From Ceriagrion tenellum (lineage: Eukaryota; Arthropoda; Insecta; Odonata; Coenagrionidae): a stretch of DNA of 64,000 nt. Made by a program: the position numbers and the translations under genes. Of this stretch, positions 43,291-54,848 are shown piece after piece. The stretch is taken from positions 8,170,749 to 8,234,748 of the forward strand of contig OY720638.1 in the NCBI GenBank assembly GCA_963169105.1. Direction: 5' to 3'. Below the pieces are notes generated by a model that saw nothing but the letters and a program-made list of their open reading frames with translations, was not told where the DNA came from and did not search any database. Positions within the stretch are counted from its first letter, which is position 1, and every line of letters begins with the position of its first letter.

Positions 43291-46200
43291 CCCCTCCGCC
43301 TGTCTTTCGGCAATGGCTCTAGAATAGCCATATGCGCCGCGCCGCCTCCACCGCCGTCTTTGGCTCTGATGACGCGGCCGCCGCTTACCATGGATTATGT
43401 GCGGCGCGCCACCAATGGCGCCCACGCACTGTGGGCTAATATCGAAAAAAGTTGGCTAGAATTCCAAAAATAGATTTTTTCCGTCTGGAAGTTGAAATTT
43501 TGCAAAGTGGCTCTCCTTTTATTGGTGCATAAGATGTGTGATTTCATTTTCATAGTTCATTTGCATTAACAATATGATAGGGCTTAAGAGTTGAACAAAA
43601 TGTGCAAAAAAAACGGAATTCAGTTTTCGCGTAAAATTTCCAAAACGAAGATATTGCAGAAGCTACTGTAGAAGATTGATGGAGTAAAATTTTGTATCAT
43701 TTCAAAGTATAGACTTTAGTCATTGACATATCGTAGAGGAATATTTTAGAACTTTCTGCAGACCAAAAAAATGGATTTTAGTCAAAAATTGTTTACTGGG
43801 ACACGTAAGAACTGTATGTAACTAACATCACTAGTTTCACCATAGCTTCAGGAATATATCTCCATAGAGAAAATCTGCGACCGTTTGCGACTTCGAAAAT
43901 AAACTCGATTTTTGGATCGCGCGGCGGGGTTCAGCCTTGCTAATGGGAATAGTGACGCGGTGAGTATCATCGCACGCTATAGAGCCACGAGCTCACTTAA
44001 GGTGATTTTCTTTGTATAGTGTAAAGGACCGCCAAAGGTGTTATAAGTTAGTTTTAAAAGAGATTTCATTTTACCTGAGGCATCGGCTAGAGGCTGGTCG
44101 TAAAACCATTCCTACGCCTTCCCCCCGCGTGTGAGGCTCACACTCTTTCATTTATTTTGTAGTTTTGTCAAACATCAGTCATCGTAGTTACACTGATATC
44201 AGTGCTTTAGTATACATAGTCTTCCCTATAACCATTGCATTAAGGGAGTTATGGATCACAAAAGATCTCGAGATAGCCTTTCAACCTGATCCGCGAGTGT
44301 GCCGAATGCTGAATTCATGAATGAAGCTGAATGCTTTTAGATGCAAGAACTGGCAAAATTCCTTCAGACTTTCAAAATGTGACGAAGCTCTTTTACGGCG
44401 AAAGTTATAGCTCAATCAACCTTTTCCTTCGATCGGAAATTGGTGAAGTTTTAAAACCCTACTAGAACGATAGCCCTTCTATTGCAGAAATGAAGACCTC
44501 TATGCAACAAAAGTTTGATCACAGGTCACTGACTTGTGCATCGTTGGATTCCTATTTGACCCCCGAATGCAAATACTAAGAGAAGTGGTGGCATATTTCA
44601 CAGGCCAAAGAGAATCAAAAGAAGATTTATTTATGCCTCCAGGTAATTACCCATGTAGGTAACGCAGAATAGGAAGATGCATCCAGTATCTTACCAAAAC
44701 TTCCATCTCCTCCGCCGTTCGAACCATCATCATCGTCTCGTCCGATGGACTTATCACAGAATCACTCCGTGGATGAGGAGATCGGAAGATGAAAAGGAGT
44801 AACGGATATTCTTTGCAATGTCCATCCCCCGAAATGGTCGTGGTCGGAGATGACATTACAAGTGTGATGGAAATGAAATCTCTATTCCCGTCTATTGCTT
44901 TTCTCACTGGATAAACTCCATACATTCTGGCCACAAGCACGCCTAGTGAACGAGTTTTCTTCGATTGCTTGGCTGACGATGTGCGACAAACGGTCATCGC
45001 AAAGTCCATCGATCGTCTTACAAGAGAGTAACGCATATACTCTAGGGGATATAATGAAAAATTTTGGAAGAAATTTGATAAATTTTGAATGTTTTATGGT
45101 TCATATGAATATTTTTTCCATTATAAATGATAATCTTCAAAACGGAAAGCCTATAAAATCCTTCACTCTCAAAACTTACACGCTAATACACAGATGAGTG
45201 TATCAGGTGGGAAAAATACAGGCAAGATCATTGGAGTAATATTTCATACATTTCGAAAAATTAACAATCAAATTTTAACGGTGAAATGGGTGCAGTGGGT
45301 TACTGAACTAAAATTCACAATGCGCTCTTATTGATTTTATTATTCCATCCGATGTTCAAACCCAAGACAGTATGAAAAACACAAAATATCGTTTATTTAA
45401 GGAGTTACTGCATTACTATATTAAGGTAACATGTAAAACTTAATAATAATCCGTGAACACAGCGAAATGATATTTCATTGGGAGCAAGATGGATTACGTC
45501 ACTAGTCATATCCCATGTACCTATTGCCGTGTACTAATGCCAACAAATACCAAAATATTGCGTTTTACTACGATTTTAGGGGATTCTATTTCATGAATCA
45601 GAAAGGTTTCCTTAAGGCTGATTCAATCAAACCACACCCATAGATATTTTTATTATTCACTAATTTGATTAAAATACATGATCGGGTCCTTGCAAAGGAG
45701 ATCAAAAATGAAGGCCTGAGCTCATTTTGCTATGAAGACTACTTTATTAAACGCTTGTTTGTTCCAAATCGAATTTTTATTGGCTTTAAAGTGTAGAATG
45801 CTATTATAGCAGCTAAGAGTTGAATTAACTTTTAGGTCATGGTTTATTTTTTCGTTCGAAGTCCCCTGTTGCGACTCCATTGCGATTCTGTTGCCGCGAA
45901 TTCCAAAGTAAAGCACATGAGACCGAATTGCTTGTTAATTGCACGAATCAGCCCTGAACATAAAATGGGAAGCAAATTCGTTAATTTAAGCTGGCAAAAA
46001 ACGTGAAGAAAGAAAAAGAAGAAAAACAAAGTTATTTAGCTGAACTGCCTGGAGGCGTTACTTGTATCACAATTGTCACCCGAGTTTGAAGCGTAGTACA
46101 TTTCTTAAAAACCGGCGTATCGTTTTCAGTCACCAGCGTATAAATTTTATACTCATAAATTTCTGAATTGATCCCCAGGCAACTGCTTTATGCACTGTTA

Positions 46201-47452
46201 TTGTTATTACTATTTTTTCGCATTGAGTATTGGAAAAGAGGCCCATTTCTCAAGATCTTGAACGGATACGGCGTATTCGGTGCTTCCATTGTACCACGGT
46301 ACCACGAAACGACGAAATTGGTCTCTATTCCCTGCCTATATTTTGTAGCTAACATCTTTTCAAGTGCTCATATGAAGTTCCGAATCGAATAACAATCGAT
46401 AACGATTCATATGAGTACAGAAATGTATTAAGATTAAATGGATCCTATCCATAGCGCCTCATTGACTCCTCATCTCAACGCAACCATTGGTGTCACAGAT
46501 TGCTACTTTACTCACTTGGGGTCCATGCATGATGACGCTCAGTTATGAGTAAATGATAAGTATTAATTAAATGCAAATAGGAAAAAGATTCGTCTGCACG
46601 AAGTCGGCCCTTGATTGGTTTCGTCGAAACACTTGCCAAGTCATATAATCTTCGCTGCATATGTTGACTATCGCCGTCCGTGTGCCACAGCATGATGATA
46701 CGAAATTCACGAACTAGACGCTTTTTAATAAGTAATAATTGCCGCAACTCAACGAGTGAAGGCGAGCGTATTGCCATGGGCTAGCTTCTCTTCACTGCGG
46801 ATAGTCGAGCAAAGTTGCTATGGAGATTCAAATTCCTACAAAGCGACAGCCTTTGGGTGTGTTACGAGAGAAAGTTGCCCATTCCGAGCAGGAGGATCAT
46901 ATCATTTCTTTCTTGGAAGAAATAGCAGGTAAAACTATTGAGATAGTATAGCATGGTGGTAGAAATATGGCATTGTTTTTATTTTCATATTAGTGGATAC
47001 GCTATATCTCGGATATAAAGAAGGCATTAACGGCGACCAAGAGAAATAATTGCATCCAATATGTACGACGCTTTATGTCGAACGTCGACGGAAGGTGGAG
47101 AAAATGTAAGAGGACTATGGAGCACTTTCTCACCAAAAAATTAGAAATTGCTCGATTCACCAATAGACAAGCTGCCAACCTCCTTGACGATCGAATCTTG
47201 TCCAAATAAGTGAGATACGGATGTGATTTTTGTACTGAACTATCCTTAGCTTATGAAAAACTAATGGTATTTTTCATATAACGAAGAAAGAGGGCGTCCC
47301 CCGAAGGACTTTGAACATAGTTCTGAACGAACGAAGAGAAGGAGAGTAGTGGAAGTGTGTGAGTGAACAGGCACGGGACAGCTGGCGTCCGCAATGTGGC
47401 GCCACCTGTCTCGAAGGGCCTAGAGGCCGCCGCACGCTTACTCAATGAAGCC
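43291..47452. other. gene-free stretch of 4.2 kb
   Basis: The first 140 bp are CpG-rich. TTAAGGTGATTTTC near 44001 resembles a MITE end without a partner. The minus frame 44647-45036 (129 codons) and the minus frame 46508-46777 (89 codons) have no recognisable domain; I leave them uncalled. Confidence 0.4.
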
Positions 47453-48048
47453 TTAAGGTAGTCCGAGCGAGATAGTTCCCTAGTCATAATAGAGACCATC
47501 TTCAAATTATACGTTTTAATTGCACCAGATGAAAGACGCATCAATTAAATAATGCATTATGAATGGTGCAATAATATAGTTTAAAATGACAGAAATTATA
47601 AGTAACTAAATGAAAATATCTAAATAAGTGTTTAACTTGACTTATTTTTTTCGCGCGGTGCGTTAGAAACTCTTTCAAAACGGAAGGTTTTTGCGATACT
47701 CAAGAACCTACTGCGGTGAGAATATCACTGCGTATGTTGTTCCTTTTTTCAAATATAGTCCCAAATTTTCAAATATAGTTTAGAAAACATACAAACTATA
47801 CGCTGTTAGTTTTTTTACGACATCTAAGTGTTAGAAATATCTCATTTTGAAAATAACGTCTCTCTGGAGTGCATACACCTACCATTTCCCATGTACAAGG
47901 TCTAGTATTTTTTGGGAAATATTTCCAAAAGTCATGTGGTAAGGGGTTGAATTTTGGGTGTCATCAGAAGGGTGAGATATTTTTCTTTAAAATGAGACCA
48001 AATTCATTGATTTCTAAGTAAAATGATATTTCGCACAAACTACATTAA
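47453..48048 (+). mobile_element. TTAA-bounded MITE, copy 2 of 3
   Basis: Starts TTAAGGTAGTCCGAGCGAG and ends GCACAAACTACATTAA, same orientation as copy 1. It is about 40 bp longer; part of the excess is a local duplication around AAATATAGT at 47753-47780. The inner TTTCGCGCGGTGCGTTAGAA block agrees with copy 3 better than with copy 1. Non-coding. Confidence 0.85.
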
Positions 48049-49930
48049 ATACGACCCCGACTCGTTCTTACAAAACAGGAAAAAATCGGACGCCAATGGC
48101 GTTAGTACCTGAACAGAAGACAAAGCCCTGTCATTATTCGTGGAGGCTCGAATGTCCAAGCACCAATATTAATTGATGAGAGAGGCTTTTAACTCGTGCT
48201 ATGCTTATATTTTCCCATCATATGAAAAGACAGAGTTCTTACCCTCCAAGATTTTCAATTACAGTGACAAAATCAAAGACAGAAATAAAACTACAAGATC
48301 TGTTGGACCATACGGTGGAAAGAATCATCGCCAGTGACGCGAACCTTCTCTTCAAAAAATAAATGATGAATACATGGTGCTTATTAGTAAATGAGGCTTT
48401 GATGGGAGGAGCGGGTATCCCCTTATGAAACATGGATCTGCGCACGTAGACTTCCACGGTAGTCATTTCTTTTGTATGGTCATTGTCCCTTTGAGACAGA
48501 GTATTCGAGAAAATTGAGCGACAGTATGGGAAAATCCGCGTCCGTCATCGCCTAGATATTGCAGACCAATTAATTACGTATATATTCGCAAAGGAAACAG
48601 CTAATATTGCGATTCACGAGAAAATCAACATAGACCGAGAAATAGAATACTTTCATCATTCAATATTTAATGAAGAAATACGGGTACACCATCAGTTGGC
48701 TCCTACCATACTAAACGGAAAAGCTATCAGTGCCCTAACAGGCATCCCATCCCAGACCTTTTATGTTTACGTAGCGACTCAAAGGTCAATGGACAGTATA
48801 CATCAAGTTTTGCTTAGGCTCATCAATAAAAAAGTGTTCGTTAACGGACTCTCAATCTTTCACGCTTGTATAGGGAGCTTTGAATGTATAGGGAAAATCT
48901 TAAACCCTAAAAATATTATCAAGGGCTGTGAAAGAGTAAGTAAGGAATCTATAATAAGGTGGAGGTGGGGTGGTGCGGTGGAGTTATATTCGACCACAAC
49001 TTCTCGTGAGGAGAACTCACGCATAAAATGAGAAGATCGTCAAATGGCACGCCGACGTGATTGTCATCAATTGGGATCAATAGGAGACTCCTCAAAGTGG
49101 ATGGCCGAGGTGATCGTAGCGGCTCTTTCTTCGCTCGAAATCGCTCAATGCACGCGGTTCATTTACGAGATGTTGACGAGATAGGATTGAATACCGAATA
49201 AAAACGGGTACAAACAGGATATTAAAGAAACAGGATATTATGATAAAATGTATCGTGCCTGACGCCCATTGCAAAATCTCGGACGAATATCATGACCATA
49301 ACGTAAGAATACATGGAGAAGAAATTTATTGACGAAGGAGGGGGACACTTTACCTTGCTTTTTTAGGTGTTTTGGGGACAAGTATAAGATAACAAATACT
49401 TTTATCGTTGGGCGATTTAAGTTCTTTGAAATTTTTTAAATACTTCTTAAATATAACAGCATGTATTTACTAAATTTACATGATTTTATTCATATAATCA
49501 CGCATTTGAATTGCGATGCAAAGTATCCCATACAGGACGTTAACTTTCTGTAGCTCCATCACCCCTTATTTTCAAGTGATATTCAATGCAGAATATGAAC
49601 TTGAGGAAAGACACCCTATGGATCTTTAATTCATTTGCAATGTGAAATACAAGACCCTTACTGAAAGCAAAAATGAATAAAATATCCAGAGCATTAATCT
49701 GGTTTTGGGAGAAACCTCTATTTCTGGCATAAATGTCTCATGCTTTTTAAAAATAAGTTTTTCTTTAACGTCTTACCTTAATTTATCACGCAATCAATTA
49801 CCCTTTCATTAGTAGGCGGCTAGTCCTATATTATGCGAACATTCATAAGGACAGAAATGTTTTGAATAACAGGCATTGATGAACAGCCATATCTCTGATA
49901 ATTAAAACATTCTTAACGGGCACAGAGCCA
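48049..49930. other. gene-free stretch
   Basis: No recognisable gene. The plus frame 48696-49031 (111 codons) has no known motif. Confidence 0.4.
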
Positions 49931-50012
49931 CGGAGATGATGGCAGGGTTGCGATCGAAACGTTGGCTCGCGAAGTCCTGAACAAGTCGGAAACCCGTGAA
50001 GAATTCATTCGT
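49931..50012 (+). ncRNA. probable relic of a Penelope-type hammerhead ribozyme motif
   Basis: GGAGATGATGGCAGGG then TTGCGATCGAAACGTTGG resembles the core found in the pseudo-LTRs of Penelope-like elements (CTGAAGATGATGGC ... GTTGCCATCGAAACGTTGG): a stem II of GCA/TGC type followed by CGAAAC. The following AACAAGTCGGAAACCCGTG AAGAATTCATTC is also of the usual downstream type. The conserved CTGA core is altered here to CGGA, so self-cleavage is unlikely. No Penelope RT or GIY-YIG coding was found nearby. Confidence 0.4.
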
Positions 50013-50344
50013 TCGGAGAAGCATCTCAGTAGTAGAACTGCCCGTATCGAATCTTGTATTGCCATATTGTCAGCAAATATTTTTACCGTACGACTTAAGC
50101 GATCAAAATAAGATTTGATGGCATAACGTAAATCATTTGCAGATAAAGGAAAACCAAAATCATTCGTGGTTTCAATATGCACCTCTAACGTTTTTCCTTT
50201 ATTTCCAGAAAATATTGGTAGTTTCCCGGGAGGTCACAGATGAATTCCAATAAGCTTACTTGCAATTGATCTGAATGAAATAACGACGTTACATCATGCC
50301 CCATTAAATTAATCCAGTTACATTAATAAATGAAAGACCACCGT

Positions 50345-50570
50345 TATTACATTACTTACTTTATGAATATATATTATTTTGATATATATTATATTCTTTA
50401 AATAATTATGAATATATTATATAAAAATAAATATAAATATATTATTATAACAATATATTTACTTATATAATATATAATATTATATAAATATATTATATAA
50501 TAAAGAATAAATTATATAATATATTTTGAATATATATTATAATATGAATCTATATATTTTTCCTTAGGCT
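50345..50570. repeat. AT-rich low-complexity block (ATATATTATA type)
   Basis: Almost pure A/T of about 225 bp with degenerate TATATA/ATTATATAA words. Confidence 0.95.
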
Positions 50571-52828
50571 AAAAATATTTGTGGCTATTTTTCATTAGAC
50601 ACACGTTTTTAGTCGTATTTTAATGCATAAACCCACGATTTTAACTTTTTTTGTTCTCTATTGTCTTTGATTTTAAGATCACATCAAAATATAAAATAAT
50701 ATGCCTATGCAAGGTATAAATAATGCAATCGATATCCTACGGGAACGATTCTGCAATACCTACTAAGTTTTCCATTAGGCCGTTTTCTATATCATTCCAG
50801 AAAAAGTTTATTTTGAATGATAAATATCGGAGAAACCTCATGTAACATACTTGCTCTAACATAGTGCTCTAACATAAATCTAACATGGTGATTACTTTTT
50901 TCATCTTTTTCATGCTCTACAGAGCTGAGTTAATTTTTTGTAATAAAAAAAATTAATTTGATACAACTAGAAAATTAAAATCGGTTACTAAGATAAAAGT
51001 TTTTTTAAACATTTTAAAATATGCCAAAAATTACAAATAAGCGGTGGTCGATATGTTTGATCACTACCTTAGAAAAGGTATATACGGATCAATTCCAATT
51101 AAAAAAATTCCATATTCAGCTGTTTGAAGCCTCTGAAGGAAATACACTCAACCGTCAAATTTAGCTGCTGTGAAGCTCTTGAACAAAATGAACTCAATAA
51201 AATTTAAGTTCAAATGTCTTATAGTTATTTGATGAATGGGAACCTATGTGACTCTTTTAATCACATAACAAATCACACAACATACCGAAAGAAATTGCTA
51301 AAGTAGTTTATTTCATTCTTGATTATCCTCAGGTGACCATAGGCGTAATTTGAGGGTGGCAGTTGATCCCCAAAAATATTGAAGGGAAACATTTTCTGTA
51401 ATGCTGGAAACGAGGAAATACAAAGTTTCGTCAAATACAAAGTAAATACGTATTTTATTACCCTGCTTGATTTTTCTCAATGAACTTATTAAATGTCAGT
51501 GATTAACATAGAATACGAAAGGCAAAATAAGGAATAATTGCAATGATTTTCAGTTCGAAAATTCCGATCAAAAGACTTTCAAATCTACCCACCTACCCTG
51601 ATTTCCCTCTTTTTGCTCCCTCAATCAGTGCTCAAATTACGCCCGTGATAGTGAGGAAAAAATCTTTCGGAAATCAATCAGTTTAAAACTCGGGAAAACC
51701 ACGAGCCTAGAGTATATGAAAAATACGGATATAATTATCCCCTGTGCCAGATATCTTTGCCTCATATGTTGTAACTACAATGAGCGTGAAATTCAGTTTA
51801 ATTCCCTTCAATTACGTCGTGGTAAAAGTCACCTCGTTTCACAGTAGGCGTTTGCTACCAGGAGAGAACTAATTATAGAGCTGAGGTAAAGAGATTACCA
51901 TATCTCTGACAAGGAGCAGGGTATGTATCTCAGCGTTGAAAGGTACAGAGACCAGACTACTGAGGTAAGAGCATTTTGGTGGCGTCAGCATGCAATGGAG
52001 GCGGCCCTGAGGGAACCTTGCTTAAACCGACATTCTCAGCAAGCCCCTAAAATACTCTTGCGAAAGTTTAGGAATCATCACATTTTATCGAAAGAGGCAC
52101 AATGAGAAAAAGCAGTCAGTTTCCAAATAACTATGCTACATTTCAGGTCAAATGGAAATGATTCTTCATTGTTACTAATTTTTAAGAAAAAGTCTTCAAA
52201 GAGCCGTACTTATTAAGAAGCTGGGAGTCTAATGAGTTGCAAAGAGCCTTTTCTATTTTCTCCGACAGCCTTAATTGTAATTTTTTATGGGTATTCAAAA
52301 ATGTATCAAGAAAATTTCTCTACAAATAAAATGTGAAAAAAATTCGGTGCGTTACTTGTGGCTGTCAGGTTTACCTGACCACCAGAGAATTCAGTAGATT
52401 ATTTTAATGTGAGAAATATGAGTGGACCAATGTTTCATGCACAGACTCAGCCAATCCCTCTCCATCGATTTCCGAATTAATAGTTGGAGACGACCGAATG
52501 GCGAAAGGATGTCTAGAAAACAGTCGGTGACTTTTATGATTGTTATATATCTCTCCATACGTGCCCTCACTCGTGCCGGGAAAATAATCCAAGTATCGAT
52601 AGAGGCCTTAACATTATTGGCATTGCGTGGCGAATTTTGTACTGGGAGGATTTTTACTGGTGATGATACCACTATGGACCTCATGAGGGTTGAAGCCTCG
52701 CCTCGTGCGGTACCTCCACTGAAAGAGGAGAACAACCTGGTGCATAAGGGGGAACATTTAGAGGACCAGTAACCGTTCCGGTGGTCGTCAATGAATTGGA
52801 AGTCATAACTAAGACGTGCTGGCTGATA
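50571..52828. other. gene-free stretch with an unexplained two-strand open region
   Basis: Within 52391-52975 (minus, 194 codons) and 52422-52772 (plus, 116 codons) both strands stay open. Neither translation shows a domain I recognise, and which strand, if either, is coding is undecided. The remainder is AT-rich without features. Confidence 0.35.
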
Positions 52829-52854
52829 TTGATTGATTGATTGATTGATTGATT
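52829..52854 (+). repeat. (TTGA)n microsatellite
   Basis: Six and a half perfect tetranucleotide units. Confidence 0.95.
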
Positions 52855-53494
52855 CCATGCTTGAGAATGCTCTATCCTTGAAGCAGAGAGAATGGAATGA
52901 GTATATCAGAAACGAGAATGTGAGTGATGCGTGTAGAACGAGATTGTGAAGACGCGTGAGTGTAGAGTCTTTCATAAAGCTGTCAAGATTAATGATTTCT
53001 ATGGGTGCTCAACCTTTCTTTTTGTCTGAAAGAAAAATATAATTAAAGTATATATTACAGTATAACTCTGTAATAACTATATAACTATGTACTGTAGGAA
53101 GTATATTTTTCACATTGTAGTCGGAAGGCATCTATAACTCTTGGCCTTGTTTTGCCGAAGTGGAAGTTGCACACTTTATAGACCAGGGAAAAAGCTATTT
53201 GGTTACATTTTCCTTCTCGATTACGAGAAATCCGATTCTGATTTTACTATTCGAAAGATTCAACATCGAATGCCAGGGGGTGGAATTCCAGTGGCATTTC
53301 CAAATCTTTTGAATGGGTTTTTACTATGTGAATGGATAGATACTGTGGAGGGATACAGGGCTGGCGACGAGTTTCAGTTCAGATTTAAAAATCACCTACA
53401 AGGGACAAAAGATAAAGATGTACAATATAGTCAAAGAATGAGAGAAAAACACATTGTAATCAATGAGATGTATATCAGTTTAAACCATATTAGA

Positions 53495-53636
53495 GTAGAC
53501 ATGACGAAAAATAAAAATCTCTTAGTATATTCTACACTTAAAAGATTTATTCTCAAACTTGGTTTCGATGTCCTTGCAATCATTTTCAAAGGTACATTAT
53601 GTTTAGCATGCGAGTTAATATATAGAGACCAAGAGA
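53495..53636 (+). repeat. unknown repeat, plus-strand copy of an inverted pair
   Basis: From GACATGACGAAAAA to the AGAGACC near 53630. The reverse complement of 53812-53970 aligns along its length at roughly 80% identity, sharing AATCTCTTGGTATATTC-type and GAGTTAATATA blocks. It lies in a 177-codon open frame (53141-53674) that lacks an ATG at its start and a known domain. The repeat probably represents an unclassified short element. Confidence 0.75.
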
Positions 53637-53668
53637 TTTTGGCAGCACTTTTGGCAGTGCTGCCAAAA
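53637..53668. repeat. 12-bp hairpin adjoining the inverted repeat
   Basis: TTTTGGCAGCAC, an 8-base spacer, then GTGCTGCCAAAA; an exact stem. The spacer TTTTGGCA repeats the first bases of the stem, as expected from a local copying error. Confidence 0.9.
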
Positions 53669-53811
53669 ACATAAGTGTGAATCTCCTATTGAATGTGTTT
53701 TTCCCTCCCACTCTCCCCTATTATCCATACCTTTCCCCCCACCACCTCCCACTGACCGAGACGCACGTCTCTGACGTCAACCAACCACTTCTTCCCCCAC
53801 CCCTCCCCCTC

Positions 53812-53970
53812 CCCAGGTCTCTGTATATTAACTCGCATACTATACATATTGTTATACAAAATATACCTTTGTAAATGACTGCAAGGCAATCGAAATCTAG
53901 GTCGGGAATAAAAGTTTCAAGTGTGGAATATACCAAGAGATTTTTTTCTTTTTCGTCATGTCTGCGGTAA
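53812..53970 (-). repeat. unknown repeat, minus-strand copy of an inverted pair
   Basis: Inverted partner of 53495-53636. It shares no similarity beyond GACATGACG on one side and AGAGACC on the other, so these approximate the unit ends. Confidence 0.75.
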
Positions 53971-54362
53971 CATTCCACAAAGTTACGCATTCATCCATTA
54001 AGTTCATTTCAGAGTAAGCAGAAAAATAGCAAACAAAACATTTGTTAATAAACGAAGGGTTGCTGACAACGTTGCGATTTGGAGAAAAAGGGAAAAAAAT
54101 AAAAGATATGACGAGAGATGGAGCCATGAAGTGTATCATCGGCAAAGTACTGACATTGTTATTAAGGTTCAAGGAGAAGCTATCGTACAAGAATAAGATA
54201 TGGAGACGAATGCGTAATAGATGCGCTCCTCGTGGTCCATTAGCGAAACAAATGTGGGTATCGTTCTTCTCGTCTCCATCGATCTATTTGGTGACGTACC
54301 TCTCTCGTCTTTTGAAATCCTGTTTTCTTAGAGCTCTAAAAATGGATCCGCCGCAGATGAAA
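53971..54362. other. gene-free spacer
   Basis: No recognised content; the plus frame 54042-54365 (107 codons) has no known motif. Confidence 0.35.
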
Positions 54363-54848
54363 TAACATACATACATACAAAACAATCACGCCGTTCCCTT
54401 CCGGGGTAGGCGCAGTCAAAATGTTTCATTCATTAATACATAATTGCACACCTAACTCTACTTCAATAATTGCCTCCATACTGACCTATCCTTGCAAACC
54501 TCTTTTGGTTCATTTACCCCCATACACTGCTTCATACACTCCCTCCTGTTTTTAAGACTCCTAACATTCCTCCTCCTAAGAATTTCCTCAACAACATTCA
54601 ACCACAACTTTCTCGGCCTACCTCTCCCTCTCGCACCATTCATTTCACTCTTATATATCTGTTTCGTTATTCTACTCTCATCCATTCTCTCAACATGGCC
54701 AAACCAGCGAAGCACACTCCTTTCATATATGTCCATTACTGGAGCATGTAACCCACATTCATTTATGACCCACTCATTCCTGACCCTATCCATCCCGCTT
54801 TTGCCGCAAACACTCCTCAGATAACTCATACCCACGGTCTTCTACACT
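54363..54848 (-). pseudogene. LINE 3' end, copy C (5'-truncated, coding end open)
   Basis: Minus-strand open frame of 125 codons ending at 54458: MSYLRSVCGKSGMDRVRNEW, VMDIYERSVLRWFGHVERMD, RGRGRPRKLWLNVVEEILRR and CKDRSVWRQLLK. This is the C-terminal domain of the non-LTR family whose RT is represented at 23460-24326. No frameshift or stop is visible. A ~95-bp 3' UTR ends in TATG repeats at 54363-54380. The insertion was truncated at its 5' side near 54848, as target-primed integration usually does. It is the youngest-looking of the three copies. Confidence 0.9.

Noticed and set aside
44647..45036. 129-codon minus-strand frame
   Set aside because: No recognisable domain, no splice context, isolated; insufficient support for a gene call.
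53141..53674. 177-codon plus-strand frame
   Set aside because: It does not begin with ATG, its C-terminal half is a repeat found inverted at 53812-53970, and no domain is visible.
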